From Microbacterium sp. RU33B (lineage in GTDB: Bacteria > Actinomycetota > Actinomycetes > Actinomycetales > Microbacteriaceae): DNA of 64,000 bases. Location: the NCBI RefSeq assembly GCF_900155915.1, contig NZ_FTPO01000001.1:434001-498000 (forward strand). Direction: 5' to 3'. The position numbers were made by a program, and so were the translations under genes. The notes below the pieces were generated by a model. The model did not search any database and had not been told where the DNA came from. It saw only the letters and a list, made by a program, of their open reading frames with translations. Each line of letters opens with the position of its first letter. Position 1 is the stretch's first letter. Below, piece after piece: positions 48,981 to 56,996 of the stretch.

Positions 48981-49802
48981 GTGCCGCGCACCATCGTCAT
49001 CACCGGAGCAAGCGACGGGATCGGCGCCGCCTCCGCGCGTCAGCTCCACGCCGCGGGCGAAGAGGTCGTGATCGTCGGGCGCAACCCCGACAAGACCGCC
49101 GCCGTCGCGAGCGAGCTGGGGGTGGCGTCGTTCGTCGCGGACTACAGCGACCTCTCTCAGGTGCGCGAGCTGGCGGCGGCGCTGCGTGACACGTATCCGC
49201 GGATCGACGTGCTCGCCAACAACGCCGGCGGCATCTTCGGTGAGCGCACCGTGACCGTCGACGGCTACGAGCTCACGTTCCAGGTGAACCACCTCGGCGG
49301 ATTCCTCCTCACGAACCTGCTCCTCGACCGGCTCATCGAGAGCCGGGCCGCCGTGATCCAGACGGCGAGCCTCGCCGCACAGCGGTTCGCGAAGTTCGAC
49401 ATCGACGACCTGCAAGGCGCCCGCTCGTATTCGGCGAGCGCCGCGTACGGCAACGGCAAGCTCGCGAACATCCTGTTCACGAAGGAACTGCACCACCGCT
49501 ACCGGGATGCCGGCCTCACCGCCGTCGCATTCCACCCCGGAGCCGTCGCGAGCGGATTCGCGGCGGCAGCCCGCGGTCCGTGGAAGTTCCTCTACACGAA
49601 TCCGATCGCCAAGAAGTTCCTCATCTCGAGCGAGGAGGGCGGCGCACACCTCACCTGGCTCGTCGAGGGCACGCCCGACGTGACCTGGATCTCGGGGGAG
49701 TACTACTCCGACGACGCGCCGTCGCGCACGAACCCGCTCGCCTCCGACCCTGCGCTCGCCGCGAAGCTGTGGGAGCTCAGCGCCGACATGGTCGGGCTGT
49801 GA
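48981..49802 (+). CDS. Short-chain dehydrogenase/reductase (retinol-dehydrogenase-like)
   Basis: The 273-residue enzyme has the classical SDR set: TGASDGIGAASA (NAD(P) loop), VLANNAGGIFGERTVT (NNAG), SASAAYGNGKLANIL with catalytic Ser/Tyr/Lys (YxxxK), and the C-terminal lid. The organisation resembles the retinol-dehydrogenase/oxidoreductase WWOX-like SDRs. The GTG at 48981 has a strong AGGAGG site four bases away. The long open frame upstream overlaps the CPBP gene and is not coding. Confidence 0.88.
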   Translation: MPRTIVITGASDGIGAASARQLHAAGEEVVIVGRNPDKTAAVASELGVASFVADYSDLSQVRELAAALRDTYPRIDVLANNAGGIFGERTVTVDGYELTFQVNHLGGFLLTNLLLDRLIESRAAVIQTASLAAQRFAKFDIDDLQGARSYSASAAYGNGKLANILFTKELHHRYRDAGLTAVAFHPGAVASGFAAAARGPWKFLYTNPIAKKFLISSEEGGAHLTWLVEGTPDVTWISGEYYSDDAPSRTNPLASDPALAAKLWELSADMVGL

Positions 49803-49896
49803 TCGACGACTGACCGCACGAATCCGACCGGTACGCACACGCTGCGGCCGGCCGGACGTCAACGGACGATGCCGCCGGTGCTACGGTTTCGGCACC

Positions 49897-50976
49897 GTGA
49901 CCCACCACCTCACCCCCGACCAGGCGCGCCGCATCGTGGTGCGCGCGCAGCTGCTGGACGCCGATCGGCCGGGTGACGTCGTCGAAGTCGCCGAGCAGCT
50001 CGGCTACATCAAGATCGACCCGACGGCCACGATCGCCCCGTGCGAGCAGACCGTGCTGTGGTCGCGCATCGGCTGGTCGTACGAGTCCGGGCAGCTGCAG
50101 AAGGCCGTCGAGATCGATCGGCTGCTGTTCGAGTTCGACGGTGCGTTCCGCCCGATGAGCCTGCTGCCGCTCCTGCGTCCCGCGATGCGCGTCTGGCCGC
50201 AGCGCGAGAGCAGCCGGCAGTGGCTCGATGCGAACGCCCGCTTCCGGGCCGACGTGCTCGCTCGGCTGCGCGCCGAGGGTCCTCTCCCGGCATCGGCGAT
50301 CCCCGACACGGCACAGGCGGCCCGCCCGCCCGACGGCTGGTCGGGATCCAATCAGGTGCCGACCATGCTCGACTTCCTCGCCCGTCAGGGAGAGGTCGCG
50401 ATCGTACGACGCGACGGCCGCAACCGGGTCTGGGATCTCGCCGAGAGGGTGTACCCCTCCGATCTGCCGGAGTACGACCGCGACGAGGCATCCGCTCTCC
50501 TGGCCGAACGCCGGCTGCAGGCGGCGGGGATCGCGAAGCGCAGATCGCCATGGTCGCTGGTCGCAGACGCAGGAGAGCCGGCTGTCGTCGACGGGAGCAG
50601 ATGGGCGTTCCGCGTCGACCCCGAGGCCCTCGCTGCGCTCGACGACGACTCCGAGGGTCGCGTCGCGTTCCTCAATCCATACGACAGCATCCTCTTCGAC
50701 CGCCCCCGGCTCACGGAGCTGTTCGAGTTCACCTACGTCCTCGAGCAGTTCAAGCCCAAACCGCAGCGCGTGTACGGCTACTTCGCGCACCCGATCCTCA
50801 TGGGCGACCGTTTCGTGGGCATGCTCGATGCCGAGGTCGATCAGGTGCGCGACGTGCTGCGCATCACTGCCGTGCACGAGTTCCTCCCGTTCGAGCCGGA
50901 GGAGACCGAGATGGTCCGTGCCGAGATCAGATCCCTCGCGGAGTGGCTCGGTCTCGACGTCGTCGGGCTCGGCTGA
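49897..50976 (+). CDS. YcaQ/AlkX-like winged-helix (HTH_42) protein
   Basis: A 359-residue protein of the HTH_42 superfamily, which includes the interstrand-crosslink DNA glycosylases AlkZ and YcaQ (AlkX). Supporting blocks are YIKIDPTATIAPCEQTVLWS, LLPLLRPAMRVW and FLNPYDSILFDRPRLTELFE, with FKPKPQRVYGYFAHPILMGD near the end. In YcaQ the catalytic motif is Gln-x-Asp; here the first position is Lys39 with Asp41 kept (IKID). It may act on another lesion or be inactive. TACGGT stands nine bases before the GTG. Confidence 0.8.
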   Translation: MTHHLTPDQARRIVVRAQLLDADRPGDVVEVAEQLGYIKIDPTATIAPCEQTVLWSRIGWSYESGQLQKAVEIDRLLFEFDGAFRPMSLLPLLRPAMRVWPQRESSRQWLDANARFRADVLARLRAEGPLPASAIPDTAQAARPPDGWSGSNQVPTMLDFLARQGEVAIVRRDGRNRVWDLAERVYPSDLPEYDRDEASALLAERRLQAAGIAKRRSPWSLVADAGEPAVVDGSRWAFRVDPEALAALDDDSEGRVAFLNPYDSILFDRPRLTELFEFTYVLEQFKPKPQRVYGYFAHPILMGDRFVGMLDAEVDQVRDVLRITAVHEFLPFEPEETEMVRAEIRSLAEWLGLDVVGLG

Positions 50977-51027
50977 CGGCCTGGGGGAGTGACGCGCGAG
51001 ACGCCACTCCCCGCTGCTCCGGCGCGG

Positions 51028-51903
51028 TCAGGCCGAGACGCGCGCTGCCGCGACGGCGGCGCGAAGGCCCTCGACAAGCGACGTCGTGGGGCGGCCGATG
51101 AGACGCGACAGAGTGCCGTCGGCCACATCGAGCACTCCGCCGGCGATGCCCGCGTCGATCGAGGCGACGAAGCCGGTCGTGGCGTCGTCGAGCCCGGCGG
51201 CGGCGAGGCCTGCGCGGAGCTCGTCGCTCGTCAGGGGCTGGTACGTCACCGGACGCCCGAGGACGTCGGATGCCGCCGCAGCGAGGTCGAAGTGGGTGGT
51301 CGCGGTGTCGGCGCCGAACTCGTAGATCCGTTCGAGGTGGCCGTCTTCGATCAGCACGACGGCGGCGCCCTCGGCGAAGTCCTGACGCGTCGTGCGAGCG
51401 ACCTTGGCGTCGCCGACTGCTGCGGCGATCACGCCGGTCTCCGCGGCGCGCAGCACGTCGCCGACCGCGTTCTCGATGTACCAGTTGTTCCGCACGATCA
51501 CATGCGGCACGGTGCTGTCGGCGAGGGCCTTCTCGGTTGCAGCGTGGTCGACGCCGAGCGGCCAGTCGAACTCGGTCGCCTGCGGAGCGCTCGTGTAGAC
51601 GAGCTTCGCGACCCCTTCGGCCTCGGCGGCGGCGATCACGTTGAGGTGACCCTCGACGCGATCGCCGGGCTCGGACCCCGAGATCAGCAGCACGGAGTCG
51701 ATGCCCTCGAGTGCCGCCGCGATCGTGTCGCGGTCGTTGTAGTCCAGTGCGGTGGTGCGGATGCCGCGCTCTGCCAGATCCGACACTTTCGACGGCGTCC
51801 GGGCACCCGCGACGATGTCGGAGGCCGCGACGCCGCGGGCGAGGAGCGCATCGACGACGAGGCGGCCGAGCTGGCCGCTGGAGGCGGTGACGAGAATGGT
51901 CAT
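51028..51903 (-). CDS. NAD(P)H-dependent quinone reductase-like SDR (QorB/NmrA type)
   Basis: A 291-residue atypical SDR with ILVTASSGQLGRLVVDALLA (dinucleotide loop), DYNDRDTIAAALEGIDSVLL, YTSAPQATEFDWPLGVDHAA and IVRNNWYIENA, the pattern of YtfG/QOR2-type quinone oxidoreductases. The divergent HxlR gene at 52060 resembles QorR, which controls such reductases in Corynebacterium. A role in quinone or electrophile detoxification is therefore likely. The ATG has GGAAGGAA upstream. Confidence 0.85.
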   Translation of the reverse strand: MTILVTASSGQLGRLVVDALLARGVAASDIVAGARTPSKVSDLAERGIRTTALDYNDRDTIAAALEGIDSVLLISGSEPGDRVEGHLNVIAAAEAEGVAKLVYTSAPQATEFDWPLGVDHAATEKALADSTVPHVIVRNNWYIENAVGDVLRAAETGVIAAAVGDAKVARTTRQDFAEGAAVVLIEDGHLERIYEFGADTATTHFDLAAAASDVLGRPVTYQPLTSDELRAGLAAAGLDDATTGFVASIDAGIAGGVLDVADGTLSRLIGRPTTSLVEGLRAAVAAARVSA

Positions 51904-51975
51904 GGGGGTTCCTTCCGGAGCGGATGTCTGTCCTCCGGCTGAACCCTCCTTCGCAATCTTGCATTCCTATCGGAG

Positions 51976-52003
51976 GGTACCCACTTTGACGTAAGGTACC
52001 CAC
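51976..52003. promoter_or_regulatory. Direct-repeat operator candidate between the quinone reductase and HxlR genes
   Basis: GGTACCCAC occurs at 51976-51984 and again at 51995-52003, starts 19 bases apart, and each copy contains the palindromic core GGTACC. The pair sits between the two divergent starts and just before TTAGTAT (about 52011-52017), a probable -10 for the HxlR gene. It is a likely binding site for that regulator. Confidence 0.55.
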
Positions 52004-52059
52004 CCTCGGGTTAGTATTGCGCATCGCCGGAGCGACGCATCCGGAGTCTGGAGGACGCC

Positions 52060-52422
52060 ATGACCGCCCATCTCTCGGATCTCCGCGCAGCGGACGCACT
52101 CGTGTTCACCGAGAACTGTCCGACGCGCGTGGTGCTCGACCATGTGATGAGCAAGTGGGGGGTGCTCGTGCTCGCCGCCCTCACCGACGGCACCGCTCGC
52201 TGGGGGGAATTGCGGCGCAGCGTCGACGGCATCAGCGAGAAGATGCTGGCCTCGACGCTGCGCACGCTCGAAGCCGACGGCATCGTCGCCCGGACGTCGT
52301 ACCCCGAGGTGCCCCCGCGGGTCGAGTACGCGCTCACCCCGCTCGGCGATGCCCTCATGGAGCGGATGCTGCCCCTCATGGAATGGATCGCCCAGCACGC
52401 CGACGACATCGTCGCCCGCTGA
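52060..52422 (+). CDS. HxlR/QorR-like redox-sensing regulator
   Basis: A 120-residue winged-helix protein of the HxlR/DUF24 family: ENCPTRVVLDHVMSKWGVLV, then GELRRSVDGISEKMLASTLR (recognition helix) and SYPEVPPRVEYALTPLG (wing). The single N-terminal Cys20 before the first helix is the residue that senses quinones or diamide in QorR and YodB. Divergent from the quinone reductase gene, which it probably represses until Cys20 is oxidised. Confidence 0.88.
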   Translation: MTAHLSDLRAADALVFTENCPTRVVLDHVMSKWGVLVLAALTDGTARWGELRRSVDGISEKMLASTLRTLEADGIVARTSYPEVPPRVEYALTPLGDALMERMLPLMEWIAQHADDIVAR

Positions 52423-52441
52423 TTCACGGCCCACTCCCATG

Positions 52442-52482
52442 CTCAGCGATATATCGTTGAGTATCGCTGATTATCGATCAGC
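52442..52482 (+). promoter_or_regulatory. Two palindromic operators upstream of the PadR gene
   Basis: A 20-base palindrome at 52442-52461 (CTCAGCGATA with TATCGTTGAG, one mismatch) is followed at once by GCTGAT-TATCG-ATCAGC (52466-52482). Both are AT-rich for the genome and end 11 bases before the AGGAGGT ribosome site of the PadR gene. Autorepression is the natural reading. Confidence 0.65.
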
Positions 52483-52503
52483 AGTCGTTACCAGGAGGTC
52501 AAC

Positions 52504-53067
52504 ATGAGCACGTCATTCCCCGGCGACATCTTCGGTGGAGCTTCTCGCGGATCGGGTCAGGGACGACCCGGCGGCCTGTGGGACGCGATGGAGCAGTTCC
52601 GCGGCATGTTCGAGCAGAAGGTCGGAACGCGCATGGGCAAGGGCGACGTCCGCGCCGCCGTGCTGGCGCTCCTCGCCGAGAAGCCGATGCACGGCTACCA
52701 GATCATCCAGGAGATCGAGGACCGCAGCGGCGGCTCGTGGAAGCCCAGCCCCGGCTCGGTGTACCCGACGCTCCAGCTTCTTGCAGACGAGGGGCTCATC
52801 CTCGCGGAGGAGTCGAACGGTCGCAAGACCTACTCGCTGACCGAAGAAGGCCGTGCCGTGGCCGACTCCGCCGACGGCTCGGCTCCGTGGGAGACGCAGG
52901 GACCGCGCGACAGCGGCCGTGCGACGGCTCTCCCGAAGGCCGGCGTCGAGCTCGCCCAGGCCGTGGCGCAGGTCGGCCGCTCCGGCTCTGCCGAGCAGGT
53001 GCAGCAGGCGGTCGCCCTCCTGGACGAAACGCGCCGTAAGCTCTACTCGATCCTCGCCCAGGACTGA
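52504..53067 (+). CDS. PadR-family transcriptional regulator
   Basis: A 187-residue regulator: a Gly/Phe-rich N-terminal extension (about 1-45), a PadR winged helix (DVRAAVLALLAEKPMHGYQI, PSPGSVYPTLQLLADEGLIL, SNGRKTYSLTEEG) and a C-terminal helical part with QQAVALLDETRRKLYSILAQ for dimer contacts. PadR proteins usually respond to phenolics or drugs. It is followed 54 bases later by the UbiB-type kinase gene, which may be its target. AGGAGGT precedes the ATG. Confidence 0.88.
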   Translation: MSTSFPGDIFGGASRGSGQGRPGGLWDAMEQFRGMFEQKVGTRMGKGDVRAAVLALLAEKPMHGYQIIQEIEDRSGGSWKPSPGSVYPTLQLLADEGLILAEESNGRKTYSLTEEGRAVADSADGSAPWETQGPRDSGRATALPKAGVELAQAVAQVGRSGSAEQVQQAVALLDETRRKLYSILAQD

Positions 53068-53120
53068 CCGGGGTGCCCTCGGCACGACCCGCCGCGGCGC
53101 GGGCGCGTCCAGGAGGTGCG

Positions 53121-54806
53121 ATGTCCGACGCCGGTGACATGCGCGCGCGCTATCGCCGCATCACGCGGTTCGCGATGCGCTACATGGTGCAGGCGTGGTG
53201 GTTCGAGCTGTTCCTGCCGCGGCTGGGTCTCGCGCGGGTGTCGGCGCGCAACCGGGGGAAGCGGCTCCAGCGCATCGCGCAGCACTTCCACGTGCTCGCC
53301 GTCGACCTCGGCGGACTCATGATCAAGGTCGGACAGTTCATGTCGTCGCGCCTGGACATCCTGCCGCCGGAGATCACGAAAGAGCTCGAGGGGCTGCAGG
53401 ACGAAGTGCCCGCTGTGCCGTTTCCGGCGATCCGGTCGCTCGCCGAGGCCGAGCTGGGCGTGCCCCTCGCTCGTGCCTTCGCCTCCGTCGAGGAAGTCCC
53501 GCTGGCGGCGGCATCGCTCGGTCAAGTGCATCGGGCGCGGCTCGTGCCCGATGACGTCGTCGAGTTCGGTGCCGAAGACGTCGTGATCAAGGTGCAGCGT
53601 CCAGGGATCGCCCAGATCGTCGATGTCGATCTGGCCGCTCTCCGCAAAGTCTCCGGATGGCTCGATCGCGTGCGCATCGTGTCGGACCACGTCGACCTGC
53701 CCCAGCTCATCGAGGAGTTCGCGCTCACGAGCCTCGAGGAGATCGACTACCTCCACGAGGCGGCCAACTCCGAGCGTTTCGCGACGAACTTCGCCGACGA
53801 CGTCAGCGTCGCCGTGCCCGACGTCGTGTGGGAGCGCACCACCCGGCGCGTGCTGACCCTCGGCGACGTGACGGCGATCAAGATCAACGACGTCGACGCG
53901 CTCCGCGCGGTCGGCATCGATCCGTCGCAGGTGGCGGCGAAGTTCGCGTCGGTGATGTTCGATCAGGTCTTCGTGCACGGCTTCTTCCACGCGGACCCGC
54001 ACCCGGGGAACATCTTCGTCACGCCGACGGGTGCGACGACGGATGCCGGCACCCCGGCGTGGAAGTTCACGTTCATCGACTTCGGGATGATGGGCGAGGT
54101 GCCCTCGAGTCTTCGGCGCGGCCTCCGTCGCCTGATCATCGCGGTCGCCTCCCGAGACGGGCGCGGCCTGGTCGACAGCATCCGCGACGTCGGTGTGCTT
54201 CTTCCCTCTGCCGACACGGCCGAGCTCGAGCGCGCGATGACGCAGCTGTTCGCCCGGTTCGGGGGGATGGGGTTCGCCGAGCTGCAGGAAGTCGATCCGC
54301 GCGAGTTCCGGGCGTTCGCGATCGAGTTCGGCGATGTCGTGCGGGCGCTGCCGTTCCAGCTGCCGGAGAACTTCCTCCTCATCATCCGCGCGATGTCGCT
54401 GACCTCCGGCATGTGCAGCTCGCTGGACCCCGCGTTCAACATCTGGGATGCCGTCGAGCCGTACGCGGCGCAGCTCCTGCGCGACGAGCGCGGCAACGTC
54501 GTGCAGGCGTTCGCATCCGAGGTCGCGTCCCAGGCGGGGATCATCGCCCGGATGCCTCGACGACTCGACACCCTCGCGTCGCGCATCGAGAACGGCGAGG
54601 TCGCCGTCGAGACGCCCAAGCTCGACAAGCGCATCGCGCGTCTGGAGCGCACCGGCCGGCGCATCGTGTCGGCGATCCTGTTCGCCGGACTGCTGATCGC
54701 CGGCGTGCTGCTGCGGGCGGACGACGCGGTGTGGGGCTGGATCCTGATCGGCGCCTCCGCCCTGCCGCTCCTGCACGCGCTGCTCGCCGGCGTGACCCGG
54801 CGCTGA
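53121..54806 (+). CDS. UbiB/ABC1-family atypical kinase
   Basis: A 561-residue protein with the ABC1/ADCK fold: the KxGQ motif in LGGLMIKVGQFMSSRLDILP, the Ala-rich loop AAASLGQVHRA in place of a P-loop, VIKVQRPG (Lys), FFHADPHPGNIF (catalytic loop) and FIDFGMMGE (metal-binding DFG). Two C-terminal helices anchor it in the membrane. Family members support quinone synthesis or lipid handling as ATPases. ATG at 53121 has an AGGAGG site; longer frames upstream run into the PadR spacer. Confidence 0.9.
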   Translation: MSDAGDMRARYRRITRFAMRYMVQAWWFELFLPRLGLARVSARNRGKRLQRIAQHFHVLAVDLGGLMIKVGQFMSSRLDILPPEITKELEGLQDEVPAVPFPAIRSLAEAELGVPLARAFASVEEVPLAAASLGQVHRARLVPDDVVEFGAEDVVIKVQRPGIAQIVDVDLAALRKVSGWLDRVRIVSDHVDLPQLIEEFALTSLEEIDYLHEAANSERFATNFADDVSVAVPDVVWERTTRRVLTLGDVTAIKINDVDALRAVGIDPSQVAAKFASVMFDQVFVHGFFHADPHPGNIFVTPTGATTDAGTPAWKFTFIDFGMMGEVPSSLRRGLRRLIIAVASRDGRGLVDSIRDVGVLLPSADTAELERAMTQLFARFGGMGFAELQEVDPREFRAFAIEFGDVVRALPFQLPENFLLIIRAMSLTSGMCSSLDPAFNIWDAVEPYAAQLLRDERGNVVQAFASEVASQAGIIARMPRRLDTLASRIENGEVAVETPKLDKRIARLERTGRRIVSAILFAGLLIAGVLLRADDAVWGWILIGASALPLLHALLAGVTRR

Positions 54807-54810
54807 CCTC

Positions 54811-54888
54811 GCCGCGGGCCCCTGCGCTCCCTCCGCCGCGGGCCCCTGCGCTCCCTCCGCCGGGGGTCCCTGAGCGCGTCGAAGGGGC
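54811..54888 (+). repeat. Tandem 24-bp repeats running into a dispersed CCCTGAGC/GTCGAAGGG repeat
   Basis: The 24-base unit CGCCGCGGGCCCC-TGCGCTCCCTC occupies 54811-54834 and, identically, 54835-54858. A third, altered unit begins at 54859 and becomes GTCCCTGAGCGC-GTCGAAGGGG (54867-54888), which is also found inside cydD (25546-25567). The rest of the gap to 55018 shows nothing I can name. Confidence 0.65.
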
Positions 54889-55018
54889 GCCGTAGGCGAT
54901 CCTGCAGCGGTGCGCAACCCCCGAGCCAGATCGCGTCGCCGCCCGTAGCGTCGAAGAACCGGATGCCGATGCACGGGCTGCGTGGCGACACGACGGCCAC
55001 GACCGGCCTCCTCGCCGG

Positions 55019-55072
55019 GATCTCGCACCGTGAGGTCTCGCACAGACCGATCTCGTACCGAGAGATCTCGTC
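55019..55072 (+). repeat. Degenerate 14-16-bp repeats (consensus GATCTCGnACCG) before the SDR gene
   Basis: Four diverged copies follow each other: GATCTCGCACCGTGAG, GTCTCGCACAGACC, GATCTCGTACCGAGAG and ATCTCGTCTCC. Each carries TCTCG, and the third forms the small palindrome TCTCG-TAC-CGAGA. They end about 13 bases before the GAAAGAGGGAG ribosome region of the SDR gene and may be a repeated regulator site. Confidence 0.45.
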
Positions 55073-55109
55073 TCCTGCCCACGATCTTCGAAAGAGGGAG
55101 TAGCGACCT

Positions 55110-56006
55110 ATGTCTCGCGACCAGTACACGTTCGTCAACCCGGCCGAGCTCTACGCCGACATCGACATCGAGAAGCAGCACCAGCCCGAGCCGGGACTGG
55201 ATGCCGAACTCGACCCCAAGGCCGACCTCGGCGAGGAGACCTACCGCGGAACCGGCCGACTGACCGGTCGCAAGGCGCTCATCACCGGTGCCGACTCGGG
55301 CATCGGCGCCGCGACCGCGATCGCCTTCGCGCGCGAGGGCGCCCACGTCGCGATGTCGTACCTCCCGGAGGAGGAAGTGGATGCCGAGCGCATCGCCGGC
55401 ATCCTCCGCGAAGCCGGTGTCACGGTGTTCACGTTCCCGGGCGATCTCAAGGATCCCGAGTACTGCCGCGAGCTCGTCGCGAAGTCGGCGGAGGCCCTCG
55501 GCGGCCTCGACATCCTGGTGAACAACGGCGGGAAGCAGATCTTCAACGAAGACCTGACCACGCTGTCGGACGAGCAGTTCGACGATACGTTCAAGACGAA
55601 CGTGTATGCGATGTTCTGGATCACGAAGGCCGCACTCGCCCACCTGACGCCCGGTTCGTCGATCATCAACACCACCTCCATCCAGGCGTACTCGCCGTCG
55701 GACATCCTGGTCGACTACGCGTCGACGAAGGCGACGATGAACGCCTTCACGAAGGGTCTCGCGCAGCAGCTCGCGCCGAAGGGCATCCGGGTCAATGCTG
55801 TCGCTCCGGGCCCGATCTGGACCCCGCTCCAGGTGTCCGACGGGCAGCCGAAGAAGAAGCTCGAGACGTTCGGCGAGCAGACGCCGATCGGCCGCGCCGG
55901 TCAGCCCGCCGAGCTGGCGCCCGCATTCGTCTTCCTTGCATCGGCCGAGTCGAGCTACGTGATCGGTGAGACGCTCAACGTGAACGGCGGCATGCCGACT
56001 CCCTGA
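55110..56006 (+). CDS. Short-chain dehydrogenase, general-stress type
   Basis: A 298-residue SDR of the YhdF/GSP39 group, marked by its long N-terminal extension (FVNPAELYADIDIEKQHQPE) before TGADSGIGAATAIAFAREGA. NNGGKQIFNEDL replaces NNAG; the catalytic TTSIQAYSPS Ser and DYASTKATMNAF Tyr/Lys are present. The tail NVNGGMPTP is typical. Members are induced by general or osmotic stress; substrate unknown. The ATG has AAAGAGGGAG eight bases upstream. A hairpin terminator follows. Confidence 0.9.
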   Translation: MSRDQYTFVNPAELYADIDIEKQHQPEPGLDAELDPKADLGEETYRGTGRLTGRKALITGADSGIGAATAIAFAREGAHVAMSYLPEEEVDAERIAGILREAGVTVFTFPGDLKDPEYCRELVAKSAEALGGLDILVNNGGKQIFNEDLTTLSDEQFDDTFKTNVYAMFWITKAALAHLTPGSSIINTTSIQAYSPSDILVDYASTKATMNAFTKGLAQQLAPKGIRVNAVAPGPIWTPLQVSDGQPKKKLETFGEQTPIGRAGQPAELAPAFVFLASAESSYVIGETLNVNGGMPTP

Positions 56007-56013
56007 CCCCGTC

Positions 56014-56043
56014 GCCGGGCTCGGGCTCCTCCCCGAGCCCGGC
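56014..56043 (+). terminator. Hairpin terminator after the stress SDR gene
   Basis: GCCGGGCTCGGG (56014-56025) and CCCGAGCCCGGC (56032-56043) are perfect complements around a 6-base loop, eight bases after the stop codon. No T-run. Confidence 0.75.
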
Positions 56044-56168
56044 TCCGGCCTGCGCGCGACCCGCGACAGACGGAGAAAAGTTCGCACGAAGTGCATCCAA
56101 AACCTCTCGGGCACGAGAAAGCAGTGTCAGAGGCGGCGAAAGGCCGTCCCCCATCAAGGAGGAAGACA

Positions 56169-56996
56169 GTGCGAAAGACAGCAGCCGCAGGTCTCGCCGT
56201 CGGCATCATCGCCGCATTCGGATTGGCGATGCCCGCATCGGCGGCCACAGCGAGCAACGCCCAGCTCTCGGTGCTTCACGGCATCCCCGACACCCCCGTG
56301 GACGTGTGGGTCAACGGCGAACGCACCCTCGACGACTTCGCGCCGGGCACGCTCGCCGGTCCTCTCCCCCTTCCGGCGGGAGACTACGTCGTCGTCATCA
56401 CGGCTCCGGATGCCGCAGACACCTCGGCGCCCGTCCTCGGACCCGCCACCGTGTCTCTCGCCGCGGGCGGAAACTACACCGCCGTCGCTTACCTGAACGA
56501 GGCGGGCGCGCCCGCGCTGAAGGCGTTCGCAAACGACACCTCGAAGACCGCCGCAGGCCAGGGCCGCCTCACGGTGCGCCACGTCGCCGCGGCGCCCGCG
56601 GTCGACATCCTCGCCGGCGGATCGCCCGTCATCGAGGGACTCACCAACCCCAACGAGTCCACGCTCAACCTGCCCGCCAGCACCGTGAGCGCCGCCGTGG
56701 CGCTCGCCGGTACGACCGCCCCGGTCCTCGGCCCGACAGACGTGCAGATCCAGGACGGCGTCCTGACGATCGTGTACGCGTGGGGCAGCGCCGAAGACGG
56801 CAACCTCGCCCTCGCGGTGCAGACCGTCACGGGCCTGCACTCGACGCCCGGCGGCGTTCCGTCGGGTACGGCCGGATACCTCGCCGAGCGTGACAACATC
56901 ACGACGGCCGGCATCCTCGGCGCAGGCGCGCTCGTCATCACCCTCGCGGTCGGTTCGGTCATCGCCGTCCGTGCCCGCAAGGCGACCCAGCGCTGA
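56169..56996 (+). CDS. Secreted/anchored DUF4397 protein
   Basis: The 275-residue protein has a Sec signal peptide (residues 1-about 28, cleavage near PASA-AT) and two DUF4397 beta-sandwich repeats (LSVLHGIPDTPVDVWVNGER and LTVRHVAAAPAVDILAGGSP). It ends in a membrane helix with a basic tail ending RKATQR. This is the layout of a sortase substrate, but I see no LPxTG- or LAxTG-like motif before the helix. GTG at 56169 has AAGGAGG eight bases upstream and a normal signal length. The sortase gene overlaps its stop by one base. Confidence 0.85.
   Translation: MRKTAAAGLAVGIIAAFGLAMPASAATASNAQLSVLHGIPDTPVDVWVNGERTLDDFAPGTLAGPLPLPAGDYVVVITAPDAADTSAPVLGPATVSLAAGGNYTAVAYLNEAGAPALKAFANDTSKTAAGQGRLTVRHVAAAPAVDILAGGSPVIEGLTNPNESTLNLPASTVSAAVALAGTTAPVLGPTDVQIQDGVLTIVYAWGSAEDGNLALAVQTVTGLHSTPGGVPSGTAGYLAERDNITTAGILGAGALVITLAVGSVIAVRARKATQR

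Noticed and set aside
54811..54888. Tandem 24-bp units considered as a CRISPR array.
   Set aside because: The units are contiguous, without spacers, only two are identical, and no cas gene is present.
53043..56114. A 1023-codon open frame on the reverse strand, opposite the UbiB-type kinase and the stress SDR genes.
   Set aside because: It is the antisense reading of two well-supported genes, with His/Asp/Arg-rich low-complexity translation and no family similarity. Long antisense frames are common at this GC content.
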